64,000 bases of DNA from a candidate division FCPU426 bacterium (GCA_027452205.1 DAIDGV010000023.1:62001-126000); one strand, 5' to 3'; positions 10,297 through 20,595 are shown, numbered from the stretch's first letter. The notes: generated by a model not told the origin, from the sequence alone. A program made the numbers and translations.

Positions 10297-10950
10297 ATGC
10301 TCTATCTACGCTTACTTTTAACACTTTTGCTGGTGTTGTTCTTCTGCAATAAGCATTCTTGGGCGGAGAAACCTGTTTTCTACGCTTTCACGTCCGAGGA
10401 CGGGCATTACAATTTCGACGGTGGTTTCAGCATCAAGGCCGACCCCAGTGTGGTCTGGGATGTATTGACGGACTATAACCATTACAACCGTTATATCAGC
10501 AACATTAAGGCCAAGGTCATCCGGGAAAAGCCCGGGGAGGACCTGATCGTGGAACAAGACGCGGGTGGTGGCTTCCTTTTCATCCAAGAACACATCAAGG
10601 CCCGGCTGGATGTCCATGAAGTCGCGGAACAATCCATTTCTTTCCAAGATATCGACCATGAGCATTTCCTTCTTTATGCCGGCGTTTGGACACTGCGTTT
10701 TGATCCTGAACAAGATGAAGTGGTGGTGGGCTATGCCTTGCAGGCGACCCGGTCCCCTCAAACGCCGAAGTTTCTCACCTCGGACCTTTTCGGGTCCAGT
10801 TTGGGAGATCTTTTGTCCGAAATGAAAAAGGAAATGGTCCGGCGGGAAGCGAAGCGAGAGAAGCAGTTGAATTTGGCCGTTAAGACTAATCCGTCCCCGG
10901 TTGCCACGCTTATCAACAGCACTGCTACACCCATTGTTTTGAACGAATAA
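10297..10950 (+). CDS. Exported SRPBCC/START-like (polyketide cyclase-type) protein
   Basis: Signal peptide; FSIKADPSVVWDVLTDYNHYNRYISNIKAKVIRE typical SRPBCC start; basic C-terminus. Confidence 0.65.
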   Translation: MLYLRLLLTLLLVLFFCNKHSWAEKPVFYAFTSEDGHYNFDGGFSIKADPSVVWDVLTDYNHYNRYISNIKAKVIREKPGEDLIVEQDAGGGFLFIQEHIKARLDVHEVAEQSISFQDIDHEHFLLYAGVWTLRFDPEQDEVVVGYALQATRSPQTPKFLTSDLFGSSLGDLLSEMKKEMVRREAKREKQLNLAVKTNPSPVATLINSTATPIVLNE

Positions 10951-11018
10951 GTATCTCGATCGCTAGTGTAGATCCATTCTTTGGGTCACGATTGGCAGAT
11001 ATAATTTTTCTGTCGGTG

Positions 11019-12638
11019 TCAATTCCTGAACTCGCTGGGACTGCGCTTGACCAACTTATGGAACAAACGGCTGAAATGGTCCCGGTTCTTATAGCCCACC
11101 TGATAAGCGATCTCCCCGATGGACAGGGAACTTTTCTTTAAAAGGACCTTGGCACGCTCCATTTTGGTCTCGTTAATGTATTGCAGGGGGGTCTGACGGG
11201 TGCTTTCCTTGAAGATCCGGATGAAATGCTCGGGTGTGACATTGAGGTATTTGGCAATCTCCTCGACTTTGATGGTCTTTTCCAGGTTGGTCTGGATATA
11301 CCCAATGGCTTTGGCGGTCAGGCCTGAATAAAGCTGTTGGGGTAATAGGGAAGCGAACCGATCTTCCATTCGGTCGATGGTCTCGGCGGAGGAAGCTTTT
11401 CCTTCCAGGAAAAAGGTCAACTCTTGGCCTCCGATGGAGAGCCAATCCAAATAATCCCCCTGAAAATAGCCGCATTCCTCCATGATCTTTCCGTGCCGCA
11501 GGAAGAACTCCGCCTGGTCTAGATAAGGCCGCTTTTGCCGCAGCAATTTCTCCAAATAGACGGATTTCATTCCGGGAAAGGGCGTTCCCAGATTTCCCGC
11601 GTACCAGTTCTGGAAGGGATCTTCCATGATCTTGACCAGCGCCTTGGAAGCGGCCTCGGGATAGCGGGTGTTCTTGGGAATGACGTAATTCAGGCCGCCG
11701 ACCATGGACTTGCCCGGTGTCTTGAAACTGGCGGAGGGGAGGGGACACCAGCCGAACTTGTCCCTTTCGCTTGCGGGTAATTGATTGATCATCTCGATCC
11801 CGTCGGACCAATGGTGCATGAAGACGCAATGGCCTTCCAGGAAGGCGCGGTAGGGGTTCGAATAATCCCAGGTCAGGACATAAGGCGGGATCATCCCATT
11901 CTTGAAAAAACGCTCAATTTGCTTGAGGGCGGTCTCCAGGGCTTTTCGGTTCAATACCCAGTTGGGGCCGTTCTCATAAAGGTCCGCGCCCTGGGACCAA
12001 AGATAGTCCAGGAAGACCGAGAAACGAATAGGGGCGTTGAAGTTGATCAGTAGTCCGAGCAATTCCGCGCTGTTCTCGCCCTTGAGGATCGTGAGGGTTT
12101 GTTCCTCCAGGTCGTCCCAGGTCTGTGGGGGCTCAAAAAAATATTTCTTCAAAAGGTCTCGGCGATAAAAAAGAAGGCGGATCGAAACGTGCTGGGGCAC
12201 GCTGAAGAGATTGTTACCGACCACGCCCTTGCGCCAACCCATATCCAGGAAAGTATATTGATAGCTGGGGAAGAGATTCTCCAGAGGTTGTAAAAGTCCT
12301 TGCCGCCCATAGTGCGCGGCGGCACCCAAATTGGTGATGGCCAATAGTCCTAGATGGGTCTCAGAGGCGTAAAGTGAGGCGGGTTTAGCGTCTTTTGCCG
12401 GTTCCCACTGGATCTCTTTCTTGCCTTGAAAGAGCCTGTCCTTTTCCAAATGCCGCCGCAACGCTTTGGTATAGATGGATTTTTGCGCTTCATCGGGGAA
12501 GAAGGGATAGCCCAGTTCCATGATGTTCGTCTTTTTGTTCTTGGGTACGCCCGGTCTTTTTGAACTCAAGTTGGATCCCTCTGGCCATGCCTTGAAACGA
12601 TTTTTCGGGTTACCGTTTTCCTCAAAAAAGAACATCAA
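11019..12638 (-). CDS. One-component regulator: family-1-like extracellular solute-binding-protein domain fused to C-terminal AraC HTH
   Basis: SBP-like ITNLGAAAHYGRQGLLQPLE...FLEGHCVFMHHWSDGIEMINQL...GGLNYVIPKNTRYPEAASKALVKIMEDP; AraC HTH EEIAKYLNVTPEHFIRIFKESTRQTPLQYINETKMERAKVLLKKSSLSIGEIAYQVGYKNRDHFSRLFHKLVKRSPSEFRN; no signal peptide. Start may be ATG at 12635 or Met40 at 12521. Confidence 0.85.
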   Translation of the reverse strand: MMFFFEENGNPKNRFKAWPEGSNLSSKRPGVPKNKKTNIMELGYPFFPDEAQKSIYTKALRRHLEKDRLFQGKKEIQWEPAKDAKPASLYASETHLGLLAITNLGAAAHYGRQGLLQPLENLFPSYQYTFLDMGWRKGVVGNNLFSVPQHVSIRLLFYRRDLLKKYFFEPPQTWDDLEEQTLTILKGENSAELLGLLINFNAPIRFSVFLDYLWSQGADLYENGPNWVLNRKALETALKQIERFFKNGMIPPYVLTWDYSNPYRAFLEGHCVFMHHWSDGIEMINQLPASERDKFGWCPLPSASFKTPGKSMVGGLNYVIPKNTRYPEAASKALVKIMEDPFQNWYAGNLGTPFPGMKSVYLEKLLRQKRPYLDQAEFFLRHGKIMEECGYFQGDYLDWLSIGGQELTFFLEGKASSAETIDRMEDRFASLLPQQLYSGLTAKAIGYIQTNLEKTIKVEEIAKYLNVTPEHFIRIFKESTRQTPLQYINETKMERAKVLLKKSSLSIGEIAYQVGYKNRDHFSRLFHKLVKRSPSEFRN

Positions 12639-12668
12639 CTTTAGTCATATCATATCAAGAATGGTCAT
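12635..12668. promoter_or_regulatory. Tandem 14-bp direct repeat (20-bp period), AraC-type operator candidate
   Basis: TCAACTTTAGTCAT (12635-12648) and TCAAGAATGGTCAT (12655-12668); closely matches 34382-34415. Confidence 0.65.
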
Positions 12669-12711
12669 GTGATTTAAATACTTCTTCCAGGTACCAAAGG
12701 CTAAGCTTTCT

Positions 12712-15700
12712 ATGGTTTCGAAGGGCATCAATCCCTGTGCCCGGGAAAGCCTATTATCCCCTGAATGTTGTGTGTTTAAGGGCATTTTCGGTCTTCGGAC
12801 GGAGGGTTCTTTGAAGAGAACTGATCACATGTCTCATATCGTTCGTTGTTCCATGAAAACGGTTTCAGTGGTGATTTTCGCTTTCCTCCTCCTCTTCACC
12901 CGGCAAGCCTTGGCGGATTACAGTTATGAAAACATCCCGGCGGGCTATGGCCTGGCTTGGAGCGACGAGTTCAACGGTGCCGTCGGCAGTTTGCCTAACT
13001 CCGCCAATTGGTCCTATGACACGGGGATCAATCAACCCAACAACGAACTGGAAAACTACACCAACAGCACTAATAACGTCCATGTGATCAGCGATCCCAA
13101 CGCTGTGGATGGTAAGTCCCTCGTCATCATCGCCCAAGATCCGGGCGGTAATAACGATCAAATGGGAAACTACACTTCAGCCCGCATCGATACCGCGGAC
13201 AAACAAACCTTCACCTACGGCTATATGGAAGCGCGCGTGCGCATGTCTTATGGGCAGGGAATCTGGCCCGCCTTTTGGATGCTGGGCAATGACATCAACC
13301 ACGGCACCAACTGGCCCTATTGCGATGAGATCGACATCATGGAAAACATCGGCAATACCGGTGACCAAGGAACCAACCACATGTCGCTTCACGATGGAAA
13401 CGACACTACCTTCTATCCGGCGCTTCCGGGTGGACAGCTTTATCACAATGCTTATCACACCTTCGCGGCCTTGTGGCAACCCAACCAGATCCAGTTCTTT
13501 GTGGACGGAAATCTGATGGTGACCGATACGCCGGCCAGCATGGGCAATAACTGGGCTTTCAACAACAATCCGAATTTCTTCCTCTTGAACTGTGCCGTGG
13601 GCGGCGCTTGGCCCGGCAACCCCGACAGCAGCACGTCTTTCCCGCAGACCATGTATGTGGACTATGTGCGCGCTTACCAGACCGGGTTCGCCACCCCCAC
13701 GCCGGTGGTCCAATCCACCTGGCGCGTGCGTTGCGGCGGCGACAACTATACGGATAGTCAAGGCAATCTTTGGACGGCGGATAGCAATTTCACCGGCGGT
13801 TGGCCCGCGGCCAACACCGGCACCGCTGTGTCCGGCGCTTTGCCCGCATCTTCGGACGGCACTTTATACCAATGGGAACGCTACGGTAATACTACCGGCG
13901 GCCAGACGCTGACCTATACCTTCAATGTCCCTACTGGTTCCAATTACCAGGTCACGATGAAGTTCGCGGAAGACTACTGGACCGCAGCGGGCCAACGTTT
14001 ATTCAACTACGCGATCAATGGCACGACCGAAGCCACCAATTTTGATATCTTTGCCAACGCAGGCGGACAGTTCAAAGCCCTCGACAAGGTCTATAACAAC
14101 ATCACCCCGAATTCGAACGGACAGATCGTCATCACCTTGTCCCCGGGCAGCGCAGACAATCCGAAAGTCGACGCCATTCAAGTCGTCCCCATGGCGGGCG
14201 GTGCCACCAACACAGCTACTTATACCCCGACCGCTTTAGCCACCAATACGCCCACCGCCACCGCGACCCAAGTTGCCGGGAACAGTGTTTGGCGCGTGCG
14301 CGCCGGTGGACCTGCCTATACGGATAGCCAAGGTAATGTTTGGGCAGCCGATGAGAACTTCACCGGCGGTACTGCCGCTACCGGCACCAACGCCATTTCA
14401 GGCGCCTTGCCCAATTCGGGCGATCAAGCCCTGTACCAAGACCAGCGCTATGCCTCCACGTTCAGCTATAGCTTTGCCGTGCCGACGGGTTCCTATCAAG
14501 TGCTCCTCAAGTTCGCGGAAACCTATTGGACCGCCTCGGGTCAACGGGTCTTTAATGTGGGCATCAACGGTTCCACGGTCTTGACCAATTTCGACATCTT
14601 CGCCACCGCAGGTGGCGCCAATATCGCCGTGGATAAGGTGTTCAATAACATCTCGCCGGTGAATGGCGTCATTACGCTTAATTTTGGCCCCGCCAGCGCG
14701 GACCAGGCCATGATCACGGCCATCCAGATCGCGCCTCAGTCCCAAGCCCAAGCCACACCGACACGCACCTTTACGGCCACACCGACCACGGGCTCCTCCG
14801 GGGGTAAATTGCCCTATCAAGTGGTGGGTTACTGCTATACGGGCAATAAGGCCAGCGTCTCCAGCCTGACCGGGTCCGGCGGCAGCATCAATTGGAGTAC
14901 CGACGTTCCTTGGCAGGACCTGACGGTGGCGGTGGACGCTTTCATGATCCCCAACACCAATAACACCTTCAGCAACGGGGGCGCCAAGAACGCGGCCCTG
15001 ATCAGCGCGGCCCACGCCCATGGCGTACGTTGTATCGTCTCCATCGGCGGCGGCGGGCAGGACGGCGCTTTTCCGACCGTCTGTACCTCGGCTAACCGGC
15101 AAAATTTCGCCTCGGCGGTCACCGCTTTGATCGCCCAATATGGTTATGACGGCGCGGATATCGACTGGGAAAGCCCGAATTCGGCGGCCCAGTCTGACGC
15201 GACGGTCATGATGCAGGACATCTACACCAAGATCAAAGCCATGGCGCCCTCCAGCGTGGACGGCCTGCCCCGTACGTTGTCTTTCGCCACGGTGGATTAT
15301 GTGTTCGGTATCTACAACATGACCACTTTGGCCAATTACACGGACTGGCTCTTCTATATGGGTTACGACTGGTACGACTGTCCGAACCTCTATAACGGTC
15401 CCTTGAACCTGGAAAAGAGCGGTATCGCCAGCATCACCAATGGCACCACCTGGAGTTACCCGATCAACAAGGTGGTCCTGGGCTGCCCGCTCTATACGAA
15501 CGACTACAACACGTCCAATTGCACGGCCAGCGAATATAACGTCCTGTCCATCCTGCATTTGGGCACGCCGGGTTCCTATAACAGCACCTACGCCGAACAG
15601 GCCTATACGGCGCCCAACGGCCATACGGTCTATGTGGATACGGCTCAAAGCTATTGCGACAAGATCAATTACGCTTATAGCAACCACCTGAAAGGCATCG

Positions 15701-17595
15701 GCATGTGGGATGTGGGTATGGCCCTGCCTTATACCGACAGCGCTGTCTCGGGTATCTGGAATACCATCGGAGCTCAAGCGAGCTGTTTGAACATCGGCCC
15801 TACAGCTACCCCGACTAGGACGGCTACCCCGGTGATCGCCTCCACTTGGCGCGTCAACGCGGGAGGTCCCCAATATACGGACAGCCTGGGCAATGTCTGG
15901 GCGGCGGACGAGAATTTCACCGGCGGCACCGCCGCAGTGACGACCTCGACCATTACCGGTGCCTTGCCCACGGGGGCCCAGACGCTGTATCAATCGCAGC
16001 GCTATGGCAACCCCTTTAGCTACAGCTTCAACGTGCCAGCGGGGAACTATCAGGTCACTTTGAAGTTCACTGAGACCTACTGGACCGCGGCGGGCCAGAG
16101 AGTGTTCAACGTCTCGGTCAACGGTTCGACCGTTCTGACGAACTTTGACATCCTGAAGACGGCGGGATCGCAGAACAAGGCCATCGACGAGGTGTTCAAT
16201 AACATCGCCCCGTCTGGCGGGACCGTCACCATCACTTTGGGACCTGCCAGCGTGGATAACGCGATGGTGGACGCTATCCAGATCGTCCCGCAGCCTTCCA
16301 CCCCAACTTTTACGCCGTCCAACACCACCACCAAGCCGTTCACGGCCACCAATACGGTGACGTCAACGCAGACCTCGACGATGTCATCCACGATGATCTC
16401 AACGAACACCCTGACCGATACGGCCACGGTGGCGAGTACATCGACGAACACGTCGACCATGACCAACACCAGCACTGTCTCCAATACCGCTACGAATAGT
16501 TCTACGGTGACGGCCCCTAACACGGCTACGGAAACTTCGACGCTGACGCCGGTGTTGACCAGTACGCCCACCAACACCAATACGGCAGCTAATACGGCCA
16601 CGTCCACGAACACAGCGGGCAACACCGCTACCTCGACGAATACGGTCATCAATAGTGCCACCAATACCAGCACGCCGCCCAATACGGCGACCAATACCAA
16701 TACGGCCTTGAACACGGCGACCAGCACCAGTACGTCCGTGAACACCGCCACGAACACGTTGACCAGCACGAATACGGCCCCTAACACGGCCACTTCGAGC
16801 AATACACCGGTCAATACGGCCACTTCAACGTTGTCCTTCACCTCGACGGCAACCCGGACCAATACGGCGCTCAACACCGCGACCGCGACGGCCTCGTCGA
16901 CGAAGACCTGGACCGCGGTATTCACCAACACTTCGACGCCGACGCTGACCTTGTCGCCGACGAAGACGAATACCTTCACCTTTACCGCGACCAAGACCAA
17001 CACCGGCACACCGACCAAGACGGCCACGCCGTCCGGTCCTTGCGCGGGGGTCCCGGCTTGGAACGGCAATATGGTCTATTACGCCATCGGGGCAAAGGTG
17101 ACTTATAACGGGGAACTGTACCAATGTATCCAGGCCCATACGTCTCTTTCGACCTGGATGCCCTCGGTTACCCCCGCTTTGTGGCAAGACCTGGGCACTT
17201 GCGGGGCCACGGGCAATGTGGTGCAGATGGCACAGGTGCCGGGCCAAGCTTTAATCCAAAGCGCGAACCCCAAGACGCCGGTGGAAACGCCTCAAGTGCC
17301 CACTTCGACGCCGACGGTCGCCATCGGCAACCATCCTTTGGTCGTCCCGAATCCGGTCACTTCGGATACGGCGAACCTGCGCCTGCCCATGACGATGGCG
17401 CAGGACGTGTCGGTAAAGATCTACACGGTGTCCATGCGGTTGGTACAGACGGTGAACTACGGAACCGTGAACTCGGGTAGCGTGCCTGTGAAACTGAACG
17501 ATAAGAACAACATCCAGTTGTCGAACGGACTTTATTACTTCCGTGTCCAAGCGAACGGCATTTCTTGGATCGTGAAAGTGCTCGTATTGCGCTGA
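12712..17595 (+). CDS. Secreted multimodular GH16 - malectin - malectin - GH18 - malectin - Thr linker - CBM5/12-like - sorting domain enzyme
   Basis: GH16 motif DEIDIMENIG; three STWRV(R/N)xGGxxYTDSxGNxWxAD...FDIF malectin/CBM57-like modules; GH18 motif DGADIDWE; CBM5-like AWNGNMVYYAIGAKVTYNGELYQCIQAHTSLSTWMPS..P..W; C-term GLYYFRVQANGISWIVKVLVLR. Real start probably ATG 12829 or 12853 (signal peptide MKTVSVVIFAFLLLFTRQALA). Confidence 0.85.
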   Translation: MVSKGINPCARESLLSPECCVFKGIFGLRTEGSLKRTDHMSHIVRCSMKTVSVVIFAFLLLFTRQALADYSYENIPAGYGLAWSDEFNGAVGSLPNSANWSYDTGINQPNNELENYTNSTNNVHVISDPNAVDGKSLVIIAQDPGGNNDQMGNYTSARIDTADKQTFTYGYMEARVRMSYGQGIWPAFWMLGNDINHGTNWPYCDEIDIMENIGNTGDQGTNHMSLHDGNDTTFYPALPGGQLYHNAYHTFAALWQPNQIQFFVDGNLMVTDTPASMGNNWAFNNNPNFFLLNCAVGGAWPGNPDSSTSFPQTMYVDYVRAYQTGFATPTPVVQSTWRVRCGGDNYTDSQGNLWTADSNFTGGWPAANTGTAVSGALPASSDGTLYQWERYGNTTGGQTLTYTFNVPTGSNYQVTMKFAEDYWTAAGQRLFNYAINGTTEATNFDIFANAGGQFKALDKVYNNITPNSNGQIVITLSPGSADNPKVDAIQVVPMAGGATNTATYTPTALATNTPTATATQVAGNSVWRVRAGGPAYTDSQGNVWAADENFTGGTAATGTNAISGALPNSGDQALYQDQRYASTFSYSFAVPTGSYQVLLKFAETYWTASGQRVFNVGINGSTVLTNFDIFATAGGANIAVDKVFNNISPVNGVITLNFGPASADQAMITAIQIAPQSQAQATPTRTFTATPTTGSSGGKLPYQVVGYCYTGNKASVSSLTGSGGSINWSTDVPWQDLTVAVDAFMIPNTNNTFSNGGAKNAALISAAHAHGVRCIVSIGGGGQDGAFPTVCTSANRQNFASAVTALIAQYGYDGADIDWESPNSAAQSDATVMMQDIYTKIKAMAPSSVDGLPRTLSFATVDYVFGIYNMTTLANYTDWLFYMGYDWYDCPNLYNGPLNLEKSGIASITNGTTWSYPINKVVLGCPLYTNDYNTSNCTASEYNVLSILHLGTPGSYNSTYAEQAYTAPNGHTVYVDTAQSYCDKINYAYSNHLKGIGMWDVGMALPYTDSAVSGIWNTIGAQASCLNIGPTATPTRTATPVIASTWRVNAGGPQYTDSLGNVWAADENFTGGTAAVTTSTITGALPTGAQTLYQSQRYGNPFSYSFNVPAGNYQVTLKFTETYWTAAGQRVFNVSVNGSTVLTNFDILKTAGSQNKAIDEVFNNIAPSGGTVTITLGPASVDNAMVDAIQIVPQPSTPTFTPSNTTTKPFTATNTVTSTQTSTMSSTMISTNTLTDTATVASTSTNTSTMTNTSTVSNTATNSSTVTAPNTATETSTLTPVLTSTPTNTNTAANTATSTNTAGNTATSTNTVINSATNTSTPPNTATNTNTALNTATSTSTSVNTATNTLTSTNTAPNTATSSNTPVNTATSTLSFTSTATRTNTALNTATATASSTKTWTAVFTNTSTPTLTLSPTKTNTFTFTATKTNTGTPTKTATPSGPCAGVPAWNGNMVYYAIGAKVTYNGELYQCIQAHTSLSTWMPSVTPALWQDLGTCGATGNVVQMAQVPGQALIQSANPKTPVETPQVPTSTPTVAIGNHPLVVPNPVTSDTANLRLPMTMAQDVSVKIYTVSMRLVQTVNYGTVNSGSVPVKLNDKNNIQLSNGLYYFRVQANGISWIVKVLVLR

Positions 17596-17612
17596 TCGTT
17601 ACCCGCAATGAG

Positions 17613-17646
17613 TCCGGGTTCCTTAGGAACTCGGGCTTTTTTGTTT
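17613..17646 (+). terminator. Rho-independent terminator
   Basis: CCGGGTTCC-TTA-GGAACTCGG followed by a T-run. Confidence 0.7.
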
Positions 17647-17706
17647 TAGGCCACTGGGGCCGGTCCGTAGGGCAATATTGAGGTTTAGAGAAGCCGGGCT
17701 CTCTAA

Positions 17707-20595
17707 TTACCGCAATACCATCACTTTGTGGCGCTCGGTGCGGATCGTCCCGCCGACCGAATTGAAAACGGTGGTCGCCGACACATAGATCCCGCTGGCG
17801 ATCCCCGCCGCGTTCCAAGAGACCTGAGGTTGTCCTGTAGGCGAGGTCAAAGTGGCCACCCTTTCCCCTGATAAGGTATAGAGCTGTACCCGGATGGAAA
17901 AGGACTCGGCGATGGAAGACGCGTCAAAGAACGCTGTCGTGCCGTACTTCACGCCCAGCACGTTGGGGGCGATAGCCACTCCTCCTGCCTGTCCCTGGGG
18001 CGACAGCACCATGACTTCCCGGACGACAGTCCTTTCCTGACTTTCCCCTCCGGACCAATGGATCTGCACCGAATAACCACCCGGCGTGACGTAGGTTCCC
18101 TGGTTGTTACTGCCGTCCCATAATAGGGTCACGGGCCCGGAGCCACTATCCACCACGATGGAGATATCCGGCACCGCGTCCTGGGAAGTGGTGGCAGTAG
18201 CCCCGGGCTTCAGGACATTCGGTCCCAAGACCGCTCCCGCCGTGTTCGCCCCGGCGGCATTCGCGTCCGCGACAGAGGCGTAAAGGTTCCTCACCAGCTC
18301 TCCGGCGGAGTTGAAGATGTTGACCGTCAACGTCCCCAAGTCCCGGTTGACGATGGCCTGTTGGGATACGCTGGTCACGGTGCCCGCGCCGCTGATGCTG
18401 TCCACTTGCACACGGTAGGTCCCATTCGAGACCGGCTGACCGGAATTATTGCTCCCGTTCCAAGTCCCGATGATGACCCCTTGGAAAAGGATATCGATGG
18501 TGCTGCCCGGCCCCTGCAGGGTGGTGATTCGGTTGGTCGCGCTCAGGGAAATATTGTTGATCGGTTGGCCGAACCGTTGGATGGCGATGGTCTTCACTAC
18601 CTCACCCGCGCTGTTATAGATATTCACGTCGATCGTGTACTGGCCCAGCACGGTGACCGGTACGCTGGCAGTCACCGGCCGGGAAGCGCCGGTGAAGACC
18701 CCCTGGGCGAAATTGACGAGGTGAGCGTTGGCCGGGGCCGAGGCGGCTACCTGGGTTCGATAGAGCAATTGATAGACGCCCGTGGATAGGGGCGAGGGAA
18801 GGGCCCACCGCAGTTGATCCGTGGCCGTATTGAAGACCGACTGGGTTCCATTGGGGCTGGAGACGAAAGAAACAAAGGTCATGGAAGGCGGCAAGTCGTC
18901 CGTCACGACCACTCCGCCCAGGCTGCCGCCGGTGACCGTGACCGCGATGTCGTAGGTCAGGATGTCCCCGCCCGCGACCTGGGGTTGGCTGACAATTTTG
19001 CCGATCGACATAACTCCGGTAGGTGTGGCGGTGGGGGAAAAGGTCGGCGAGGCGGTGCAAGTGTTGGTGGCGGTCCGGGTCATGGTCGAACTGGCAGTGG
19101 AAGTGGAGCTCTGGGTAGCCGTATCCGTATAGGTTTGGGTGTGGGTCCAGGTGTGGGTGGCGCTGGGGGTGTAAGTATTGGTGCTGGTCGGGGTCGTAGT
19201 GGCGGTAGCAGTGCTGGTCCGCGTGTTGGTAAAAGTTTCGGTCACGGTCGATGTGGCGGTGTTCACGTTCGTGTTGGTGTTGGTCGGGGTATTGGTGCTG
19301 GTGTTTGCCACGGTCTGAGTGTTGGTACAAGTATTGGTGGCCGTATGGGTGAAGGTATTCGTCACGGTGTTCGTCCGGGTCGAGGTAGACGTGTTCGTGG
19401 AGGTGAAAGTGTTGGTGGGTGTGTTCGTTTGCGTCGATGTGTTCGTGGGGACCGAAGTTGATGTATTGGTCATGGTGGAGGTGTTCGTTGGCGTAGGGGT
19501 ACAGGTCCATACCTGGTTGATGACCAGGTTCGATAACAGGTCCCCGCCGTCCAGATCGGTCTCTTTGGCAATGTTCGTGACCGGGCCTTGCGAACAACCG
19601 GGCGACTTCACCGCGAAGCTTACCGATCCGGACGCGCCGGGCCCCAGGTACCCGACGTTCCAAATGATGTCACTGCCGATCTGGTTGGTGAAAGGCAAGG
19701 GAGGATTTGCGCCGATGGACCCCGCCACCAAATTGGTTCCTGTGGGTATGGTGTCGTTCACTTCCACTCCGGCCACGCCCTGGGTTCCCGGGTTCGAGTA
19801 AGACAAAGTGTAAGTAATGGTTCCCCCCGGCGCCACCGCGCCCGTGGGGTTGTGCGACTTGGTCAATTGCACCGTCGAGGGCACGCAGGTCGACCAGGAA
19901 ACATTGTCCAGGTAAGCCACGCCATAATGCCCGCCCGCGTCGCAGTCATACATGGTCGCGCGCAGTGTCGCTTGCTGGCCCGCGTAAGCGGATAAATTGA
20001 TCGTGTAATTGGTCCAGGGGACATAACCCCAATCGAAATTGCCCGAAGCATTGCAGGCCGCGTAGTTGCCATTGCCTGTCAAACCGCTATAAAGGATCTG
20101 AGCCAAATTATTGGGCCAGTTGTAATTGATGGTCGCCACGACCGTGCCACCGATCAATATATCTATCTGCAATTTAGAGTCGCCGTAAATATCGCCTTGT
20201 AGGTAGTGGTAATCCTCAAAGATGCCCGCGAACCAAAAAGAAAGACAGGACGCACCGGCGGGGACCGTGTCGGTCTGGGAGACCTGTGCCCAATCCTGAT
20301 AGTTGCTATCGCCCCGGCCTGAAAAAAGTTGTACCGCGTTCACGCCGCTTTGAACTTCATTCAACTGTCCGGCGACCGTATTGATGGCAGGACCAGGCCC
20401 CACAACGGAAACGCTCGGGGGACAGGCCACGTTGCCGCCCGAATTGGTCGCGCTGGTCCAACCCGCCAGATTGCCGGTCTCGAACCCCGGGTTGACCCAG
20501 GCGAAAAGGTTATGGGTCATTCCCCAAAAAAGAAAGACTGCTATGGGTTTGATCGCCGCTCGTCGAAGAACATAACCGAACTTCGTCTTGAACAT
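17707..20595 (-). CDS. Large secreted DUF11-repeat protein with FlgD-like Ig modules and sorting-like C-terminus
   Basis: LTKSHNPTGAVAPGGTITYTLSYSNPGTQGVAGVEVNDTIPTGTNLV (DUF11); second DUF11-like region; two NIFNSAGE(V/L)V modules with WDGSNNQG; C-term GIYVSATTVFNSVGGTIRTERHKVMVLR. Confidence 0.75.
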   Translation of the reverse strand: MFKTKFGYVLRRAAIKPIAVFLFWGMTHNLFAWVNPGFETGNLAGWTSATNSGGNVACPPSVSVVGPGPAINTVAGQLNEVQSGVNAVQLFSGRGDSNYQDWAQVSQTDTVPAGASCLSFWFAGIFEDYHYLQGDIYGDSKLQIDILIGGTVVATINYNWPNNLAQILYSGLTGNGNYAACNASGNFDWGYVPWTNYTINLSAYAGQQATLRATMYDCDAGGHYGVAYLDNVSWSTCVPSTVQLTKSHNPTGAVAPGGTITYTLSYSNPGTQGVAGVEVNDTIPTGTNLVAGSIGANPPLPFTNQIGSDIIWNVGYLGPGASGSVSFAVKSPGCSQGPVTNIAKETDLDGGDLLSNLVINQVWTCTPTPTNTSTMTNTSTSVPTNTSTQTNTPTNTFTSTNTSTSTRTNTVTNTFTHTATNTCTNTQTVANTSTNTPTNTNTNVNTATSTVTETFTNTRTSTATATTTPTSTNTYTPSATHTWTHTQTYTDTATQSSTSTASSTMTRTATNTCTASPTFSPTATPTGVMSIGKIVSQPQVAGGDILTYDIAVTVTGGSLGGVVVTDDLPPSMTFVSFVSSPNGTQSVFNTATDQLRWALPSPLSTGVYQLLYRTQVAASAPANAHLVNFAQGVFTGASRPVTASVPVTVLGQYTIDVNIYNSAGEVVKTIAIQRFGQPINNISLSATNRITTLQGPGSTIDILFQGVIIGTWNGSNNSGQPVSNGTYRVQVDSISGAGTVTSVSQQAIVNRDLGTLTVNIFNSAGELVRNLYASVADANAAGANTAGAVLGPNVLKPGATATTSQDAVPDISIVVDSGSGPVTLLWDGSNNQGTYVTPGGYSVQIHWSGGESQERTVVREVMVLSPQGQAGGVAIAPNVLGVKYGTTAFFDASSIAESFSIRVQLYTLSGERVATLTSPTGQPQVSWNAAGIASGIYVSATTVFNSVGGTIRTERHKVMVLR

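Noticed and set aside
14398-15993. 531-aa ORF on the minus strand
   Set aside because: Shadow ORF antisense to the well-supported GH16/GH18 coding frame; low-complexity, no domain.
16077-17069. 330-aa Val-rich minus-strand ORF (similar case: 35975-36715)
   Set aside because: Complement of the Thr-linker ACN repeats read as Val codons.
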